Assembly: GCF_017309955.1 (NCBI RefSeq)
Contig: NZ_CP021248.1
Coordinates: 310,001-374,000 of the forward strand
DNA from: Novosphingobium sp. KA1
GTDB taxonomy: Bacteria > Pseudomonadota > Alphaproteobacteria > Sphingomonadales > Sphingomonadaceae
Direction of reading: 5' to 3'
DNA: 64,000 nt
Positions 37,585-45,989 of the stretch are shown piece by piece. Under the pieces are notes generated by a model. The model saw nothing but the letters and a program-made list of their open reading frames with translations, was not told the DNA's origin and did no database searches. Made by a program: the position numbers and the translations under genes. Each line of letters opens with the position of its first letter. Position 1 is the first letter of the stretch.

Positions 37585-38757
37585 ATGACTGAATCCAAGG
37601 ATCAGGTGCCTTGCGCCCAGACGATCGCCGCCGCGCACGGCGTTGCCAGCGATGCTGCCTTTGGAGCGGTCGCCCCACCGCTTTATCTTTCGAGCACCTA
37701 TGAGTTTGCTGGCTACGATCAACCGCGTTCCTACGATTACGGCCGGGCAGGCAATCCGACCCGCGACCTTCTTGCCGAGGCGCTTGCAAGGTTGGAGGGC
37801 GGGGCCGGGGCGATCATGACATCGAGCGGTATGGCAGCTCTCGACCTTCTTGTCGGACGATTGGGGCCAGGCGATCTCATCCTCGCGCCGCATGATTGCT
37901 ACGGCGGTACGATGCGTCTGTTGAAGGCGCGCGCGAACCGGGGGCATTGCGTTGTCCGGTTCGTTGATCAGGGTAACGAGAGCGCCTTTGCCGCAGCGCT
38001 GGAGGACGTTCCGGCGCTGGTTCTCATCGAGACGCCGAGCAATCCCCTGATGCGGGTTGTCGATATCGCGGAGCTCGCCGCGAAATCGCGCGCGGCAGGG
38101 GCAACAGTTGCCGTCGACAATACCTTCCTCTCGCCAGCCATCCAGCAGCCGATCGCGCTGGGCGCCGACTATGTCATCCATTCGACGACCAAATATCTCA
38201 ACGGCCATTCCGATGTAATCGGCGGCGCGGTGGTCGCGGCCGATCCGGGGCAAGCTGAGGAACTGCGCTATTGGGCAAATGTCGTTGGGAGCACCGGCGC
38301 GCCGTTCGATGCCTGGCTCACCCTGCGCGGCCTTCGTACGCTGTTTGCCCGGATGGAGCATCAACAGCGCAATGCGATGATTGTTGCGCAATATCTCGAA
38401 CGGCATCCGGCAGTATCTCAAGTCCACTATCCAGGTCTTGCTGCCCATCCAGGCCATCGGATCGCCTCACGCCAGCAGCGCGGTTTTGGCGCGATGCTGA
38501 GCTTTGAACTCGCGGGGGGAACGGAAGCAGTTCGGGGGTTTGTCGCTGCGGTCCGCTATTTTACGCTCGCGGAATCGCTGGGTGGGATTGAGAGCTTGGT
38601 CGCACATCCGGCGACCATGACCCATGCCGACATGGGCGAGGAGGCGCGCGCAAGAGCGGGCATCAGTGACAGCCTGCTGCGGCTTTCGGTCGGCCTCGAA
38701 GCAGAGCAGGATCTGATCGTCGGGCTCGAACAGGGATTGGCAGCATGCGCAGCATGA
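37585..38757 (+). CDS. PLP-dependent trans-sulfuration enzyme (MetB/MetC/cystathionine lyase family)
   Basis: A 390-aa Cys/Met-metabolism enzyme: YDYGRAGNPTRDLLAEALARLEGG near the N-terminus, SSGMAA, and the PLP-binding Lys in HSTTKYLNGHSDVIGG. Substrate cannot be fixed: cystathionine gamma-synthase, gamma-lyase or O-acyl-homoserine sulfhydrylase are possible. Preceded by a long structured leader. Followed at 38 nt by a small membrane gene. Confidence 0.88.
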   Translation: MTESKDQVPCAQTIAAAHGVASDAAFGAVAPPLYLSSTYEFAGYDQPRSYDYGRAGNPTRDLLAEALARLEGGAGAIMTSSGMAALDLLVGRLGPGDLILAPHDCYGGTMRLLKARANRGHCVVRFVDQGNESAFAAALEDVPALVLIETPSNPLMRVVDIAELAAKSRAAGATVAVDNTFLSPAIQQPIALGADYVIHSTTKYLNGHSDVIGGAVVAADPGQAEELRYWANVVGSTGAPFDAWLTLRGLRTLFARMEHQQRNAMIVAQYLERHPAVSQVHYPGLAAHPGHRIASRQQRGFGAMLSFELAGGTEAVRGFVAAVRYFTLAESLGGIESLVAHPATMTHADMGEEARARAGISDSLLRLSVGLEAEQDLIVGLEQGLAACAA

Positions 38758-38794
38758 GTGCGGGCAAGAGTTCTGGCACCTACAGGAGGAAAAC

Positions 38795-39040
38795 GTGCCT
38801 GGATATGTATGGACCGTAGATGCCTTTGGGCTGCTTCTTGCGCTGCTCGGCTTCAACATGGCGTTTCGACAGGTCAGTTTCAGACGCGCTATCGGACGCC
38901 CGAAACCGCCGGCGAGCTCGCTGCGAGCGGGAAATGAGGATGAGGATCCGCTCACCTATATTCTGCGGATCGCCGGGGTCATGATGATGGTTTTCGGCAT
39001 CGCGATTGGCGGAATGCTGACGCTATTCAATATGGCGTAG
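38795..39040 (+). CDS. Small membrane protein, two helices
   Basis: 81 aa, GTG start with AGGAGG upstream. Hydrophobic segments at about 10-25 and 58-78 (YILRIAGVMMMVFGIAIGGML). No family recognised. Probably co-transcribed with the PLP enzyme. Confidence 0.5.
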   Translation: MPGYVWTVDAFGLLLALLGFNMAFRQVSFRRAIGRPKPPASSLRAGNEDEDPLTYILRIAGVMMMVFGIAIGGMLTLFNMA

Positions 39041-39133
39041 CCGGGACCGAAGAGGAAGGCGGAGGTGCCCCACGGGCAAGGTTCAATCTCAAATCGCTCC
39101 CGACTGGCATGTCGCTCAATGGTTTGATGCCGA

Positions 39134-39283
39134 TTAAGGGTCGGCGCTCCCCGACCTCCAAGGCCGGGTGATCTCGTTGTACGCCTTCCAGATGCTTTGT
39201 TCGGGGTTGTTCCAGCGAGCCATAGGCTCGCCATGGTCCAGTCCTACAAACCATGGTAGCCTACGCCATGCAAGGAACGCCAT
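39134..39283 (-). CDS. Possible 49-aa aromatic-rich protein
   Basis: Frame from 39283 (MAFLAWRRLPWFVGLDHGEP) with an unusually protein-like content (six Trp, balanced charges), in a stretch with no other gene. No family recognised. Weak support. Confidence 0.3.
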   Translation of the reverse strand: MAFLAWRRLPWFVGLDHGEPMARWNNPEQSIWKAYNEITRPWRSGSADP

Positions 39284-39397
39284 CGTCGGCCCTGATCGAT
39301 CAATGCGGTCGCCTACGCAAACACAGCTTCGGAATTGAAGACGACATGCGTGTGGATGCCGATATGGCTCTTCTCTTGGCGGAACCGGAGCGGATTG

Positions 39398-39727
39398 ATG
39401 ACGCATGAATATGATGATCCGATCGATCCCGAGGGAGTAGCAGAAGCCGTTCGTTACATCGCCGAACGTCACCGTGCTGAAGATCGACCTCTTGAGCAGC
39501 TTGTCGAAGAGGTCATGCTCGAACGCTTCTGCGGTTGCGTAACGTCGGCGAACGAAAGTCGCAGCACTCCGATTCTGGCCGGCCTCAAGCTGGAGATCGC
39601 GCGCCAAGTGCGTGTGCTCGTCGCAAGCGGCGAGCTCATCGACGAGATCGATGAAGCTTCGATCGCATCTTTCCCGGCAAGCGATCCTCCGGCCTGGGTT
39701 GGACATAAACCTGGCAAAGACAGTTGA
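39398..39727 (+). CDS. Small acidic protein with SFPASDPP tail
   Basis: 109 aa; Glu/Asp-rich helical body and a C-terminal motif ASIASFPASDPPAWVG found in many small alphaproteobacterial proteins of unknown role. The ATG at 39398 is followed directly by MTHEYDDP. Its stop overlaps the next ATG by one base. Confidence 0.55.
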   Translation: MTHEYDDPIDPEGVAEAVRYIAERHRAEDRPLEQLVEEVMLERFCGCVTSANESRSTPILAGLKLEIARQVRVLVASGELIDEIDEASIASFPASDPPAWVGHKPGKDS

Positions 39728-40080
39728 TGGGTAAGATACAGATCAAGCGGATCTATACGCCTCTCGCACCAGGCGATGGCTGCCGCGTGCTTGTCGATCG
39801 GCTGTGGCCGAGAGGCGTCTCCCGCCAGACCGCAGCACTCGATCTGTGGCTCAAGGACATCGCACCCAGTCCAGATCTGCGAGGATGGTTCGGCCACGAT
39901 CCCGCACGTTTCGACGTCTTTCGGCAAAAATACCGGGATGAGTTGTCCCATAACACCGAAGTGGTTGAGCTACTGCTCGGTCTCGCGAAAAAGCAGGATG
40001 TCACGCTGCTTTACGCAGCACGCGATCCTGTGGTGAACCATGCCGCCGTCCTCGCGGAGTTTCTGGCAGATCGTCAATGA
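39727..40080 (+). CDS. DUF488 family protein (YeaO-like)
   Basis: 117 aa with the family motifs RIYTPLAPGDGCRVLVDRLWPRGVSRQTAALDLWLKDIAPS and TLLYAARDPVVNHAAVL. DUF488 proteins are small cytosolic proteins of unknown function. Coupled to the upstream acidic protein. Confidence 0.88.
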   Translation: MGKIQIKRIYTPLAPGDGCRVLVDRLWPRGVSRQTAALDLWLKDIAPSPDLRGWFGHDPARFDVFRQKYRDELSHNTEVVELLLGLAKKQDVTLLYAARDPVVNHAAVLAEFLADRQ

Positions 40081-40696
40081 CCTAAAAATCCGCGAATTTG
40101 GACGCTTGGTATACACTTGCCCAATAGCGGTGTGATGGACGGATAGACGTTAACCGGTGCGAGCAGCCTGTCCGGAAAGGCCTGCATGCACGGGCAGAAG
40201 CCAAACTCTTGCGGGGCGCGCAGAGCGGCCGCCCGCCAGAGCCGGTGTAATGTTCATCGATCCTGAGATCGGCGCCATGACTGGTGAGGTCGTCGCGAAT
40301 GATAGGCGACGGTGCGTGCTGACTAACACGGCCAGTGCCGCGCGCTAGCTGGCGTCGCAAATATAAGCGCCATCGGCCCACAGGAGTTGATCGCGCATCA
40401 CGTCTTGCCTCAATGTCCCCATATCGTTGCCGTGCGATACGCTTTATCTGAGGGCATAGGTAAGCGTATGGCCTCTGGAGTGTTGCGGCGGATTGGATTC
40501 GGCGTTGATTGACCTTCGTTAAGGAGTCCCTTTCTGGACTCCAGAAGGAGGCTAAGTGAAGGATCGGGTAGCTCACCGTTACAAGATGCAGCGGAGCCGC
40601 GGATAAGCGTTCGTTCATTGTTCGCCCTGGCCTGCTGCCGGCTTGATGGACTCCGAGATAAGGTGTTTTCATCAACCGGAGAGCGAGGATGCACAA
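40081..40696. other. Gene-poor stretch
   Basis: No convincing protein or RNA gene. A long minus-strand frame here has non-protein-like composition. A perfect 7-bp inverted repeat (GGAGTCC-CTTTCT-GGACTCC) lies at 40523-40542, without a T tract. Confidence 0.5.
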
Positions 40697-40900
40697 ATGC
40701 CTGCACAGATTGAAATCCCTCTGCTGGATGACCAACAAGGGATGATGGTCAGGGAAATGCCGCAGGACGCCTTGGCGATAAACGCCGTTTTCGAGATCGA
40801 CACCCTGATCTTTCCACCCGCATCATGTGACGACCAAGCGTCGATCAAGGACAGAAGCATGATCCTCAAGCCAATCTATCATGCACCTGACACCCAATGA
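40697..40900 (+). CDS. Possible small hypothetical protein
   Basis: 67 aa (MPAQIEIPLLDDQQGMMVREMP...), with GAGG about 8 nt before the ATG. Contains one Cys and no recognised motif. Isolated in a gene-poor stretch. Confidence 0.3.
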   Translation: MPAQIEIPLLDDQQGMMVREMPQDALAINAVFEIDTLIFPPASCDDQASIKDRSMILKPIYHAPDTQ

Positions 40901-41066
40901 CAGAAGGTGCACATAATGCTGGTTGCCACGAACGGCATTGTCTCCATTTCAATGCGGAATATTCTGGTTATGATGTAAATTTATTTCATTTGTCGTGTGC
41001 TCCAGTTCGCGCGAGTGCGGTTTTCATCAAGGATGAGGAGGGCTCCGATCCTGCCCCAGTATCTTG

Positions 41067-42233
41067 ATGATCAGGGAAACTGCATTGGAATTTGATGAGG
41101 CAAAAGTGCGACAGAAACTTCAGGTGTCCTTCGGTCCCGATTTTCGAATTGCTCCGGATCCAGCAAAGAGGTGGATAAAATTCACGCCGGAGACGAGCCA
41201 TTATGTTTCCGTGCCGGCCCTACTGAACGAGCTACCGATACGGGCAGTTCTGGACACTGGGGCCACCCGAAGCGTCATCAGTCCCACAACCTTGTCAGTT
41301 CTCGGCCTTAAGTCTGTCGGTGCAATCAATGCGATGTTCTTCACGACGAGCGTGAAGATGCCCATATATCGCTTGCGGAGCCTTAGAGTAGGGGGAGTCG
41401 CTGCCCTCAACCTGGAGGTCGGCTGTCACAAGTTGGCGATGCTCGAGCATGCCTTCCCTGGTGAGCATGCCATGCTTGTAGGCCGGGACTTTCTGGCGCA
41501 AGCTGTTCTTGAATGTCAGTTCCCCCGGCATCGGGCCCGCATCACCAGCACACCTGCTATCGAGAGCGACTCATCCTATCGCAGACTGGAACTTTCTCAC
41601 AGTTTGTGCGGTCTTCCGGTCGTGCCGACAATTGTAGAAGAAAGGTTTCCGGAACAGACATTGATTGACTTGGGCAGCAACGCGACCTGCACAATCTCGG
41701 CTGAATATGCGCAGCAGGCTGGCCTCCTGGATCGTACGGTATCAACTACGCTCAGCGCCGGGCTTGAAGGCGACGTTGTCGGGCGGCAGATAACACTTCG
41801 CTCCCTCGAGATCGGAGGGTACGAGCTACGCGAGGTGCCCGCATGCATCATCGGCGACTGGAAGTTCGATGCGCCGATAAATCTGGGCTGGCCTGCTTTT
41901 ATCGGGTTCGATCTGGCTTTCCTGTTCGGCCGTGAACTGCGCATCCGTGGGTATGAGGATGAGCTTTCCAGACCATTGGCTCGGGATCGCTCCGGTATCG
42001 GCGCCCAGCGGTTCACCGATCATCTGCTGGTGCGGCATGTGTCGCGTAATAGTCCCGCTGAAGCGGAAGGCCTGATTGCAGGGCACCGGATCGTGGCAAT
42101 CGATGGCCGCGGCATCGATCTGGACTATCCCGTAAGAGGCCAGCGTCTGGGTGGGAAGCCTGCTGGCAGTCGGATTCAACTGACGCTGGACGGTGGTCGC
42201 CTTATCAACTTGGAGCTTCGGGACTATTTTTGA
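41067..42233 (+). CDS. Retropepsin-like aspartyl protease with C-terminal PDZ domain
   Basis: A 388-aa protein. The catalytic-type motif VLDTGATRSVIS lies near residue 66, with a second copy-like element (TLIDLGSNATCTIS) near 194 where Asp-Leu-Gly-Ser replaces DTG. A PDZ domain (VSRNSPAEAEGLIAGHRIVAIDGRGID) forms the C-terminus. No signal peptide is visible from this start, unlike many relatives. A possible terminator follows at 42236-42279, then IS3 copy 2. Confidence 0.75.
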   Translation: MIRETALEFDEAKVRQKLQVSFGPDFRIAPDPAKRWIKFTPETSHYVSVPALLNELPIRAVLDTGATRSVISPTTLSVLGLKSVGAINAMFFTTSVKMPIYRLRSLRVGGVAALNLEVGCHKLAMLEHAFPGEHAMLVGRDFLAQAVLECQFPRHRARITSTPAIESDSSYRRLELSHSLCGLPVVPTIVEERFPEQTLIDLGSNATCTISAEYAQQAGLLDRTVSTTLSAGLEGDVVGRQITLRSLEIGGYELREVPACIIGDWKFDAPINLGWPAFIGFDLAFLFGRELRIRGYEDELSRPLARDRSGIGAQRFTDHLLVRHVSRNSPAEAEGLIAGHRIVAIDGRGIDLDYPVRGQRLGGKPAGSRIQLTLDGGRLINLELRDYF

Positions 42234-42235
42234 AG

Positions 42236-42279
42236 CTGGCCACTGAACCGCACCGAGATTGCCGGAGGCCAGTTTTCTT
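42236..42279 (+). terminator. Possible terminator after the protease gene
   Basis: CTGGCC (42236-42241) pairs with GGCCAG (42267-42272), followed by TTTTCTT. The loop is long, so the stem strength is moderate. Confidence 0.4.
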
Positions 42280-42340
42280 AAATTAGGCAGCCAGTGGGAC
42301 GTCGTCTGTTCTGCCCCCACCGAGTGGACCGATTGGTTTG

Positions 42341-43183
42341 TTAGTGGATTAAGCCCATCGCCGCCATATTCGGACGGAGGTGGAGCGAAGCGGAACCGGA
42401 GGCCGGATATGGCGGTGTCGCCGTTTCCGGTGCCGGCGGTCGGTAGCCCAAGCTGCTGTGAGGGCGAACGGTGTTGTAATGCCGCCGCCATGCCTCGATC
42501 AGCACCTTGGCCTCAGCAAGGCTGTAGAAGATCTCGCCGTTGAGCAGTTCGTCGCGAAGCGATCCATTGAAGCTTTCGTTATAGCCATTCTCCCATGGTG
42601 ATCCCGGCGTGATGTAGAGCGTCGTCACGCCGATCTGCCCCAGCCATTTCTGGACGGCGGTCGCGATAAATTCGCTTCCGTTGTCGGACCGTATATGTAC
42701 CGGAGGACCGCGAGAAATGAACAGGTCAGCCAGCGCCGCCAGCACATCCTCGTGTTTGAGCTGCCGGGCAACGATGAGTGCCAGGCACTCCCTGCTGGCC
42801 TCATCGATGATGGTCAGGATCCGGAACTTGCGGCCATCGTGCGTGCGCCCTTCGACGAAGTCGTAGGCCCACACATGCCCGGGATACTCAGGCCGTAGGC
42901 GGATACATGATCCGTCGTTGAGCCACAGGCGTCCCCGTTTGGGCTGGCGCAGCGGGACCTTCAGTCCTTCGCGTCGCCATATCCGCTCGACCCGTTTGTG
43001 GTTCACCGTCCACCCAGCATGGCACAGCAACGCCGTCACCCGGCGGTAGCCATAGCGACCATATTGCTTCGCCAACGCGACGATGTCCTCCGTGAGCGCC
43101 TGTTCGTCATCCGCCCCACGCGGCACCTTGCGCTGTGTCGATCGATGCTGCCCTAGCACCCGGCATATCCGTCGCTCGGACAC
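42341..43183 (-). CDS. IS3-family OrfB transposase (copy 2)
   Basis: 280 aa, nearly identical to OrfB of copies 1/3 (differences include a PPVHIRSDN and a QIGVTTLY variant). DDE residues intact. The frame is open upstream to 43426, through orfA in another frame, as expected for frameshift fusion. Confidence 0.88.
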   Translation of the reverse strand: MSERRICRVLGQHRSTQRKVPRGADDEQALTEDIVALAKQYGRYGYRRVTALLCHAGWTVNHKRVERIWRREGLKVPLRQPKRGRLWLNDGSCIRLRPEYPGHVWAYDFVEGRTHDGRKFRILTIIDEASRECLALIVARQLKHEDVLAALADLFISRGPPVHIRSDNGSEFIATAVQKWLGQIGVTTLYITPGSPWENGYNESFNGSLRDELLNGEIFYSLAEAKVLIEAWRRHYNTVRPHSSLGYRPPAPETATPPYPASGSASLHLRPNMAAMGLIH

Positions 43184-43239
43184 CCGGATCGGCAAATCTT
43201 GTCGCAACTGATCGATGCAGCGCCGCCGCCGCGCGGGGC

Positions 43240-43518
43240 TTAGAAGTTTCCCTTGGCAGCTTCCTGCAAGATCAGCTTGTCCAACGTCAGATCCGAAATC
43301 GCCCGGCGTAGCCGCTGGTTCTCTTTCTCCAGATCCTTCATCCGCCGCGCTTGGTCGGTCTTCAGGCCGCCATATTCCTTGCGCCAGCGATAGTATGTCT
43401 GCTCGCTGACTGCGATCCGGCGGCACGCCTCTGCTGTCGAGGCTCCCTGCGCCAGCACAATCTCAGCTTCACGCAGCTTGCCGATAATCTCTTCCGGCTT
43501 GTGCTTCTTGCTCGGCAT
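43240..43518 (-). CDS. IS3-family OrfA (copy 2)
   Basis: 92 aa; HTH and leucine zipper as in copy 1, with Glu-Ala-Glu in place of Glu-Val-Glu near residue 18. Confidence 0.9.
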   Translation of the reverse strand: MPSKKHKPEEIIGKLREAEIVLAQGASTAEACRRIAVSEQTYYRWRKEYGGLKTDQARRMKDLEKENQRLRRAISDLTLDKLILQEAAKGNF

Positions 43519-43581
43519 TCATCGTCCCTTTCGTGGTCCAGACTATCATAGTCTCTGGGCCACTCAGCGGGGGGCAGATCA

Positions 43582-44300
43582 CATAACGTCAGGATGATAA
43601 CACAAATTATGTAAATCGATTGAATCGAAAGTCGGAAGAGAGCAAATACGATCCGAAGGCAGGCCACGCTCAACAGTCGGCATAAACAATGGTGGGAATG
43701 CCGGATATGAAGCGTGGCAGTTGAATGCCGGAGCGCTTTGCGGGCGTTTTCAAAAAATTAATTCTGTGTCCGCCGTTTTGAGCGATATGGTATTATTGGT
43801 CGAGGCGGCGATCCAAACTCAATAACGTTGAGAGCGTTTTGCGTCCCATCAGGTGACAGTGGAAGCTGATATCAAACTCGATGGCGTCGCCGAGCGGTCT
43901 GGAATTGTCCGGGTGGCTGAGACGTATGTTCAGGTCTTGCTGTGACTAAAGGTCTTGGCCCGTGCCTCAAGGCATCGGTAACCCTCACGCCCGGCATTTT
44001 TCTTCAATTCTGCCGCTTGCGTTGGTGCGCGCCATACTTAAGATCGCAAATGCGCCTACAGAGGGCGTGAAGGCGAACCAACTGCCTTCCAGGAAAAATT
44101 GCTCGGTGCATGCATCCGGGCCGCTGGCGTGAATGTCCAGGCCTCAGGCTAAAGACGCCGGTAATCGATTCCAAGTGTTGGCCCCGCTCGGCGTTCGTCG
44201 TGCGGTCTCCCGTTGGAGATATGCCCGTGGTTTTGGGCAAGAGCAACGCGCCTTTCGTGCGCGTATTCGAAACCTGCTTCATTGCAGGCGGGGCGGTCTC
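43582..44300. other. Gene-poor stretch upstream of the FecI-type sigma gene
   Basis: About 720 nt between IS3 copy 2 and the sigma gene. AT-richer near the IS. No protein gene or clear remnant recognised; it should hold the promoter of the sigma/FecR/receptor operon. Confidence 0.5.
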
Positions 44301-44876
44301 ATGCGCCTGAACATCGATGAAGATTGTCCGGCAAGGCTCGGTGAGGGCGACCCTCTACCACCTGAAGATCGGGTCCAAGCCCCCAAAGGGAACTGGATCG
44401 ACCGGCTCTACCGCTCGCATCGCGCCAAGCTTATTCGCTTTGCTATGCGGCATACGCAGCCGGACCGTGCACCCGATGTCGTTCAACAGCTGTTCGTCCG
44501 GCTCGCGGCCAGGGGACAGGCAGATCCATTGGAAGTGGAAGCGCCGGATGCATATTTACGCCAGGCAACGATCAATCTGATCCGAAGCGAAGCGCGGTAC
44601 GACCGCCGCCGCTGCGCCAGCCTCCACGTCTGTTCGGACGATGTCCCCATTGCCGATGTTGATGGTGTCGCGTCATCCGAGGCCCGCGATATGCTTGCCC
44701 GGCTTGAGGCGATCATGGCCGAACTGGCGCCGCGCACGCGCGAGATCTTCCTCGCACACCGATTCGATGGCTTTACCTACGGAGAGATTGCTGCGCGGAC
44801 GGGGCTGAGCGTAAAGACCGTCGAGAAGCACATGAGCCGGGCGATCGGGCATGTCACTCAGCGGCTTGAGCCATGA
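44301..44876 (+). CDS. fecI: ECF RNA polymerase sigma factor, FecI-like
   Basis: About 191 aa. Region 2 (LYRSHRAKLIRFAMRHTQPDRAPDVVQQLFVRLAAR) and region 4 (LAPRTREIFLAHRFDGFTYGEIAARTGLSVKTVEKHMSRAI) are both clear. It activates a TonB-receptor operon when released by its FecR partner. The ATG at 44301 is chosen; the upstream frame has no sigma-like content. First of four genes leading to the lasso-peptide isopeptidase. Confidence 0.9.
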   Translation: MRLNIDEDCPARLGEGDPLPPEDRVQAPKGNWIDRLYRSHRAKLIRFAMRHTQPDRAPDVVQQLFVRLAARGQADPLEVEAPDAYLRQATINLIRSEARYDRRRCASLHVCSDDVPIADVDGVASSEARDMLARLEAIMAELAPRTREIFLAHRFDGFTYGEIAARTGLSVKTVEKHMSRAIGHVTQRLEP

Positions 44877-44916
44877 AAGCGGCGAGAAAAGTAGGCGATA
44901 GAGCGATGAAAATGGA

Positions 44917-45876
44917 ATGAGCCTCGAGCAGGATGCCGATGACTGGTTCATTAGGATGCGGCGGTCGGACGCAGAGAGCATCCGCGCCGAGTTCAATGAA
45001 TGGCGTGCCGACCCTGAGCACGCAGAAGCGTATGAGCGCAGGGTGCGGTCATTCGACACGATGATGTTTCTCGCCAGCACAGGCACTGTCCGAAACAGGG
45101 ATCTCGGTGCCGCAAAACCCTGGCTGTTGCGACCTTCGTTCCGGAAGTACGCGGCTACCGCGGCCGGCCTCATACTGCTTGGGGTTTTCGTTCCCATTCT
45201 CATCCACCGTGGTTGGGACGTGCCGGAAGTGGTCTCACGGATGGAAGTGGCTTCACTTGAGGAAGCGCCGCGCCGGATATCGCTACCGGACGGCTCGACG
45301 GTCATCCTCGATAGGGGATCGCGGATGCAGATTTCCTTTGATGGGCGGCAGCGGCGGCTGCGGTTGCTCGCCGGGCGCGCGCGTTTTGCCGTGGCACATG
45401 AGAAGACAAGGCCCTTCATCGTCGAGGCAGGGGCGGGCAGGGTGATCGCGCACGGCACGATCTTTGACGTGGAACTGGCGCAGGCGATTGTGAGGGTTGC
45501 TCTGCTGCAAGGCGCCGTCGAAGTGCGCGATGCCAGCGGCGGGCATGGTCGCAAGCGACAGGAGCTCGCAGCAGGCCAGAGGGTGGGGATCGAAAGAGGC
45601 TCCGTCGGCAAGCCCACGCCGATCGTCGCTGCCGATAGCCAGTGGCCCAATGACATGCTGGTCCTTGACGGTGTGGATATCGGGGAGGCCGTCACTGCAT
45701 TCAACCGCACTGCTCCCATGCCTGTCCTTTACGAGGCATCGCCGAGCCGGTCCATGAAAGTCACTGGAGCCTTCAGACGATCGGATCCGGAAAGCTTCGC
45801 GCGGCAAGTGGCGAGGACGTTCGGTCTTGGTTTCGAAGCGCGCGAAGACGGCAGCTTTGCGATCGTGGATAGTTGA
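44917..45876 (+). CDS. fecR: FecR-family anti-sigma/signal-transducing protein
   Basis: A 319-aa membrane protein: N-terminal DUF4880-like segment (DAESIRAEFNEWRADPEHAEAYERR), one membrane helix (about 89-107; YAATAAGLILLGVFVPILI), and a periplasmic FecR domain (RRISLPDGSTVILDRGSRMQISF). It passes the ligand-bound state of the receptor's STN domain to the sigma factor. Lies between sigma and receptor genes. Confidence 0.9.
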   Translation: MSLEQDADDWFIRMRRSDAESIRAEFNEWRADPEHAEAYERRVRSFDTMMFLASTGTVRNRDLGAAKPWLLRPSFRKYAATAAGLILLGVFVPILIHRGWDVPEVVSRMEVASLEEAPRRISLPDGSTVILDRGSRMQISFDGRQRRLRLLAGRARFAVAHEKTRPFIVEAGAGRVIAHGTIFDVELAQAIVRVALLQGAVEVRDASGGHGRKRQELAAGQRVGIERGSVGKPTPIVAADSQWPNDMLVLDGVDIGEAVTAFNRTAPMPVLYEASPSRSMKVTGAFRRSDPESFARQVARTFGLGFEAREDGSFAIVDS

Positions 45877-45989
45877 GGTCGCGCCTTCCTAAAAAATATT
45901 ACGCCTTTGCGTAGGGTGTTTTTTCAAGGACGGAGATCCTCCTCTGAAGGGTTCTGCTGAGAGCAGACCTCGGGGACGGAGGTTCACAA

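Larger units (their letters stand above)
42307..43581 (-). mobile_element. IS3-family insertion sequence, copy 2 (inverted, divergent)
   Basis: 1275 bp, same family as copies 1 and 3 but with scattered base differences and 6 extra bases at the orfA/orfB junction. Ends are TGTTCTGCCCCC (right end, at 42307) and ...GGGGGGCAGATCA (43581). No matching target duplication. Confidence 0.88.

Noticed and set aside
40082..40738. A 218-aa minus-strand frame in the gene-poor stretch
   Set aside because: Composition rich in Arg/Ser/Leu without hydrophobic core or motif, and no ribosome site. Treated as non-coding.
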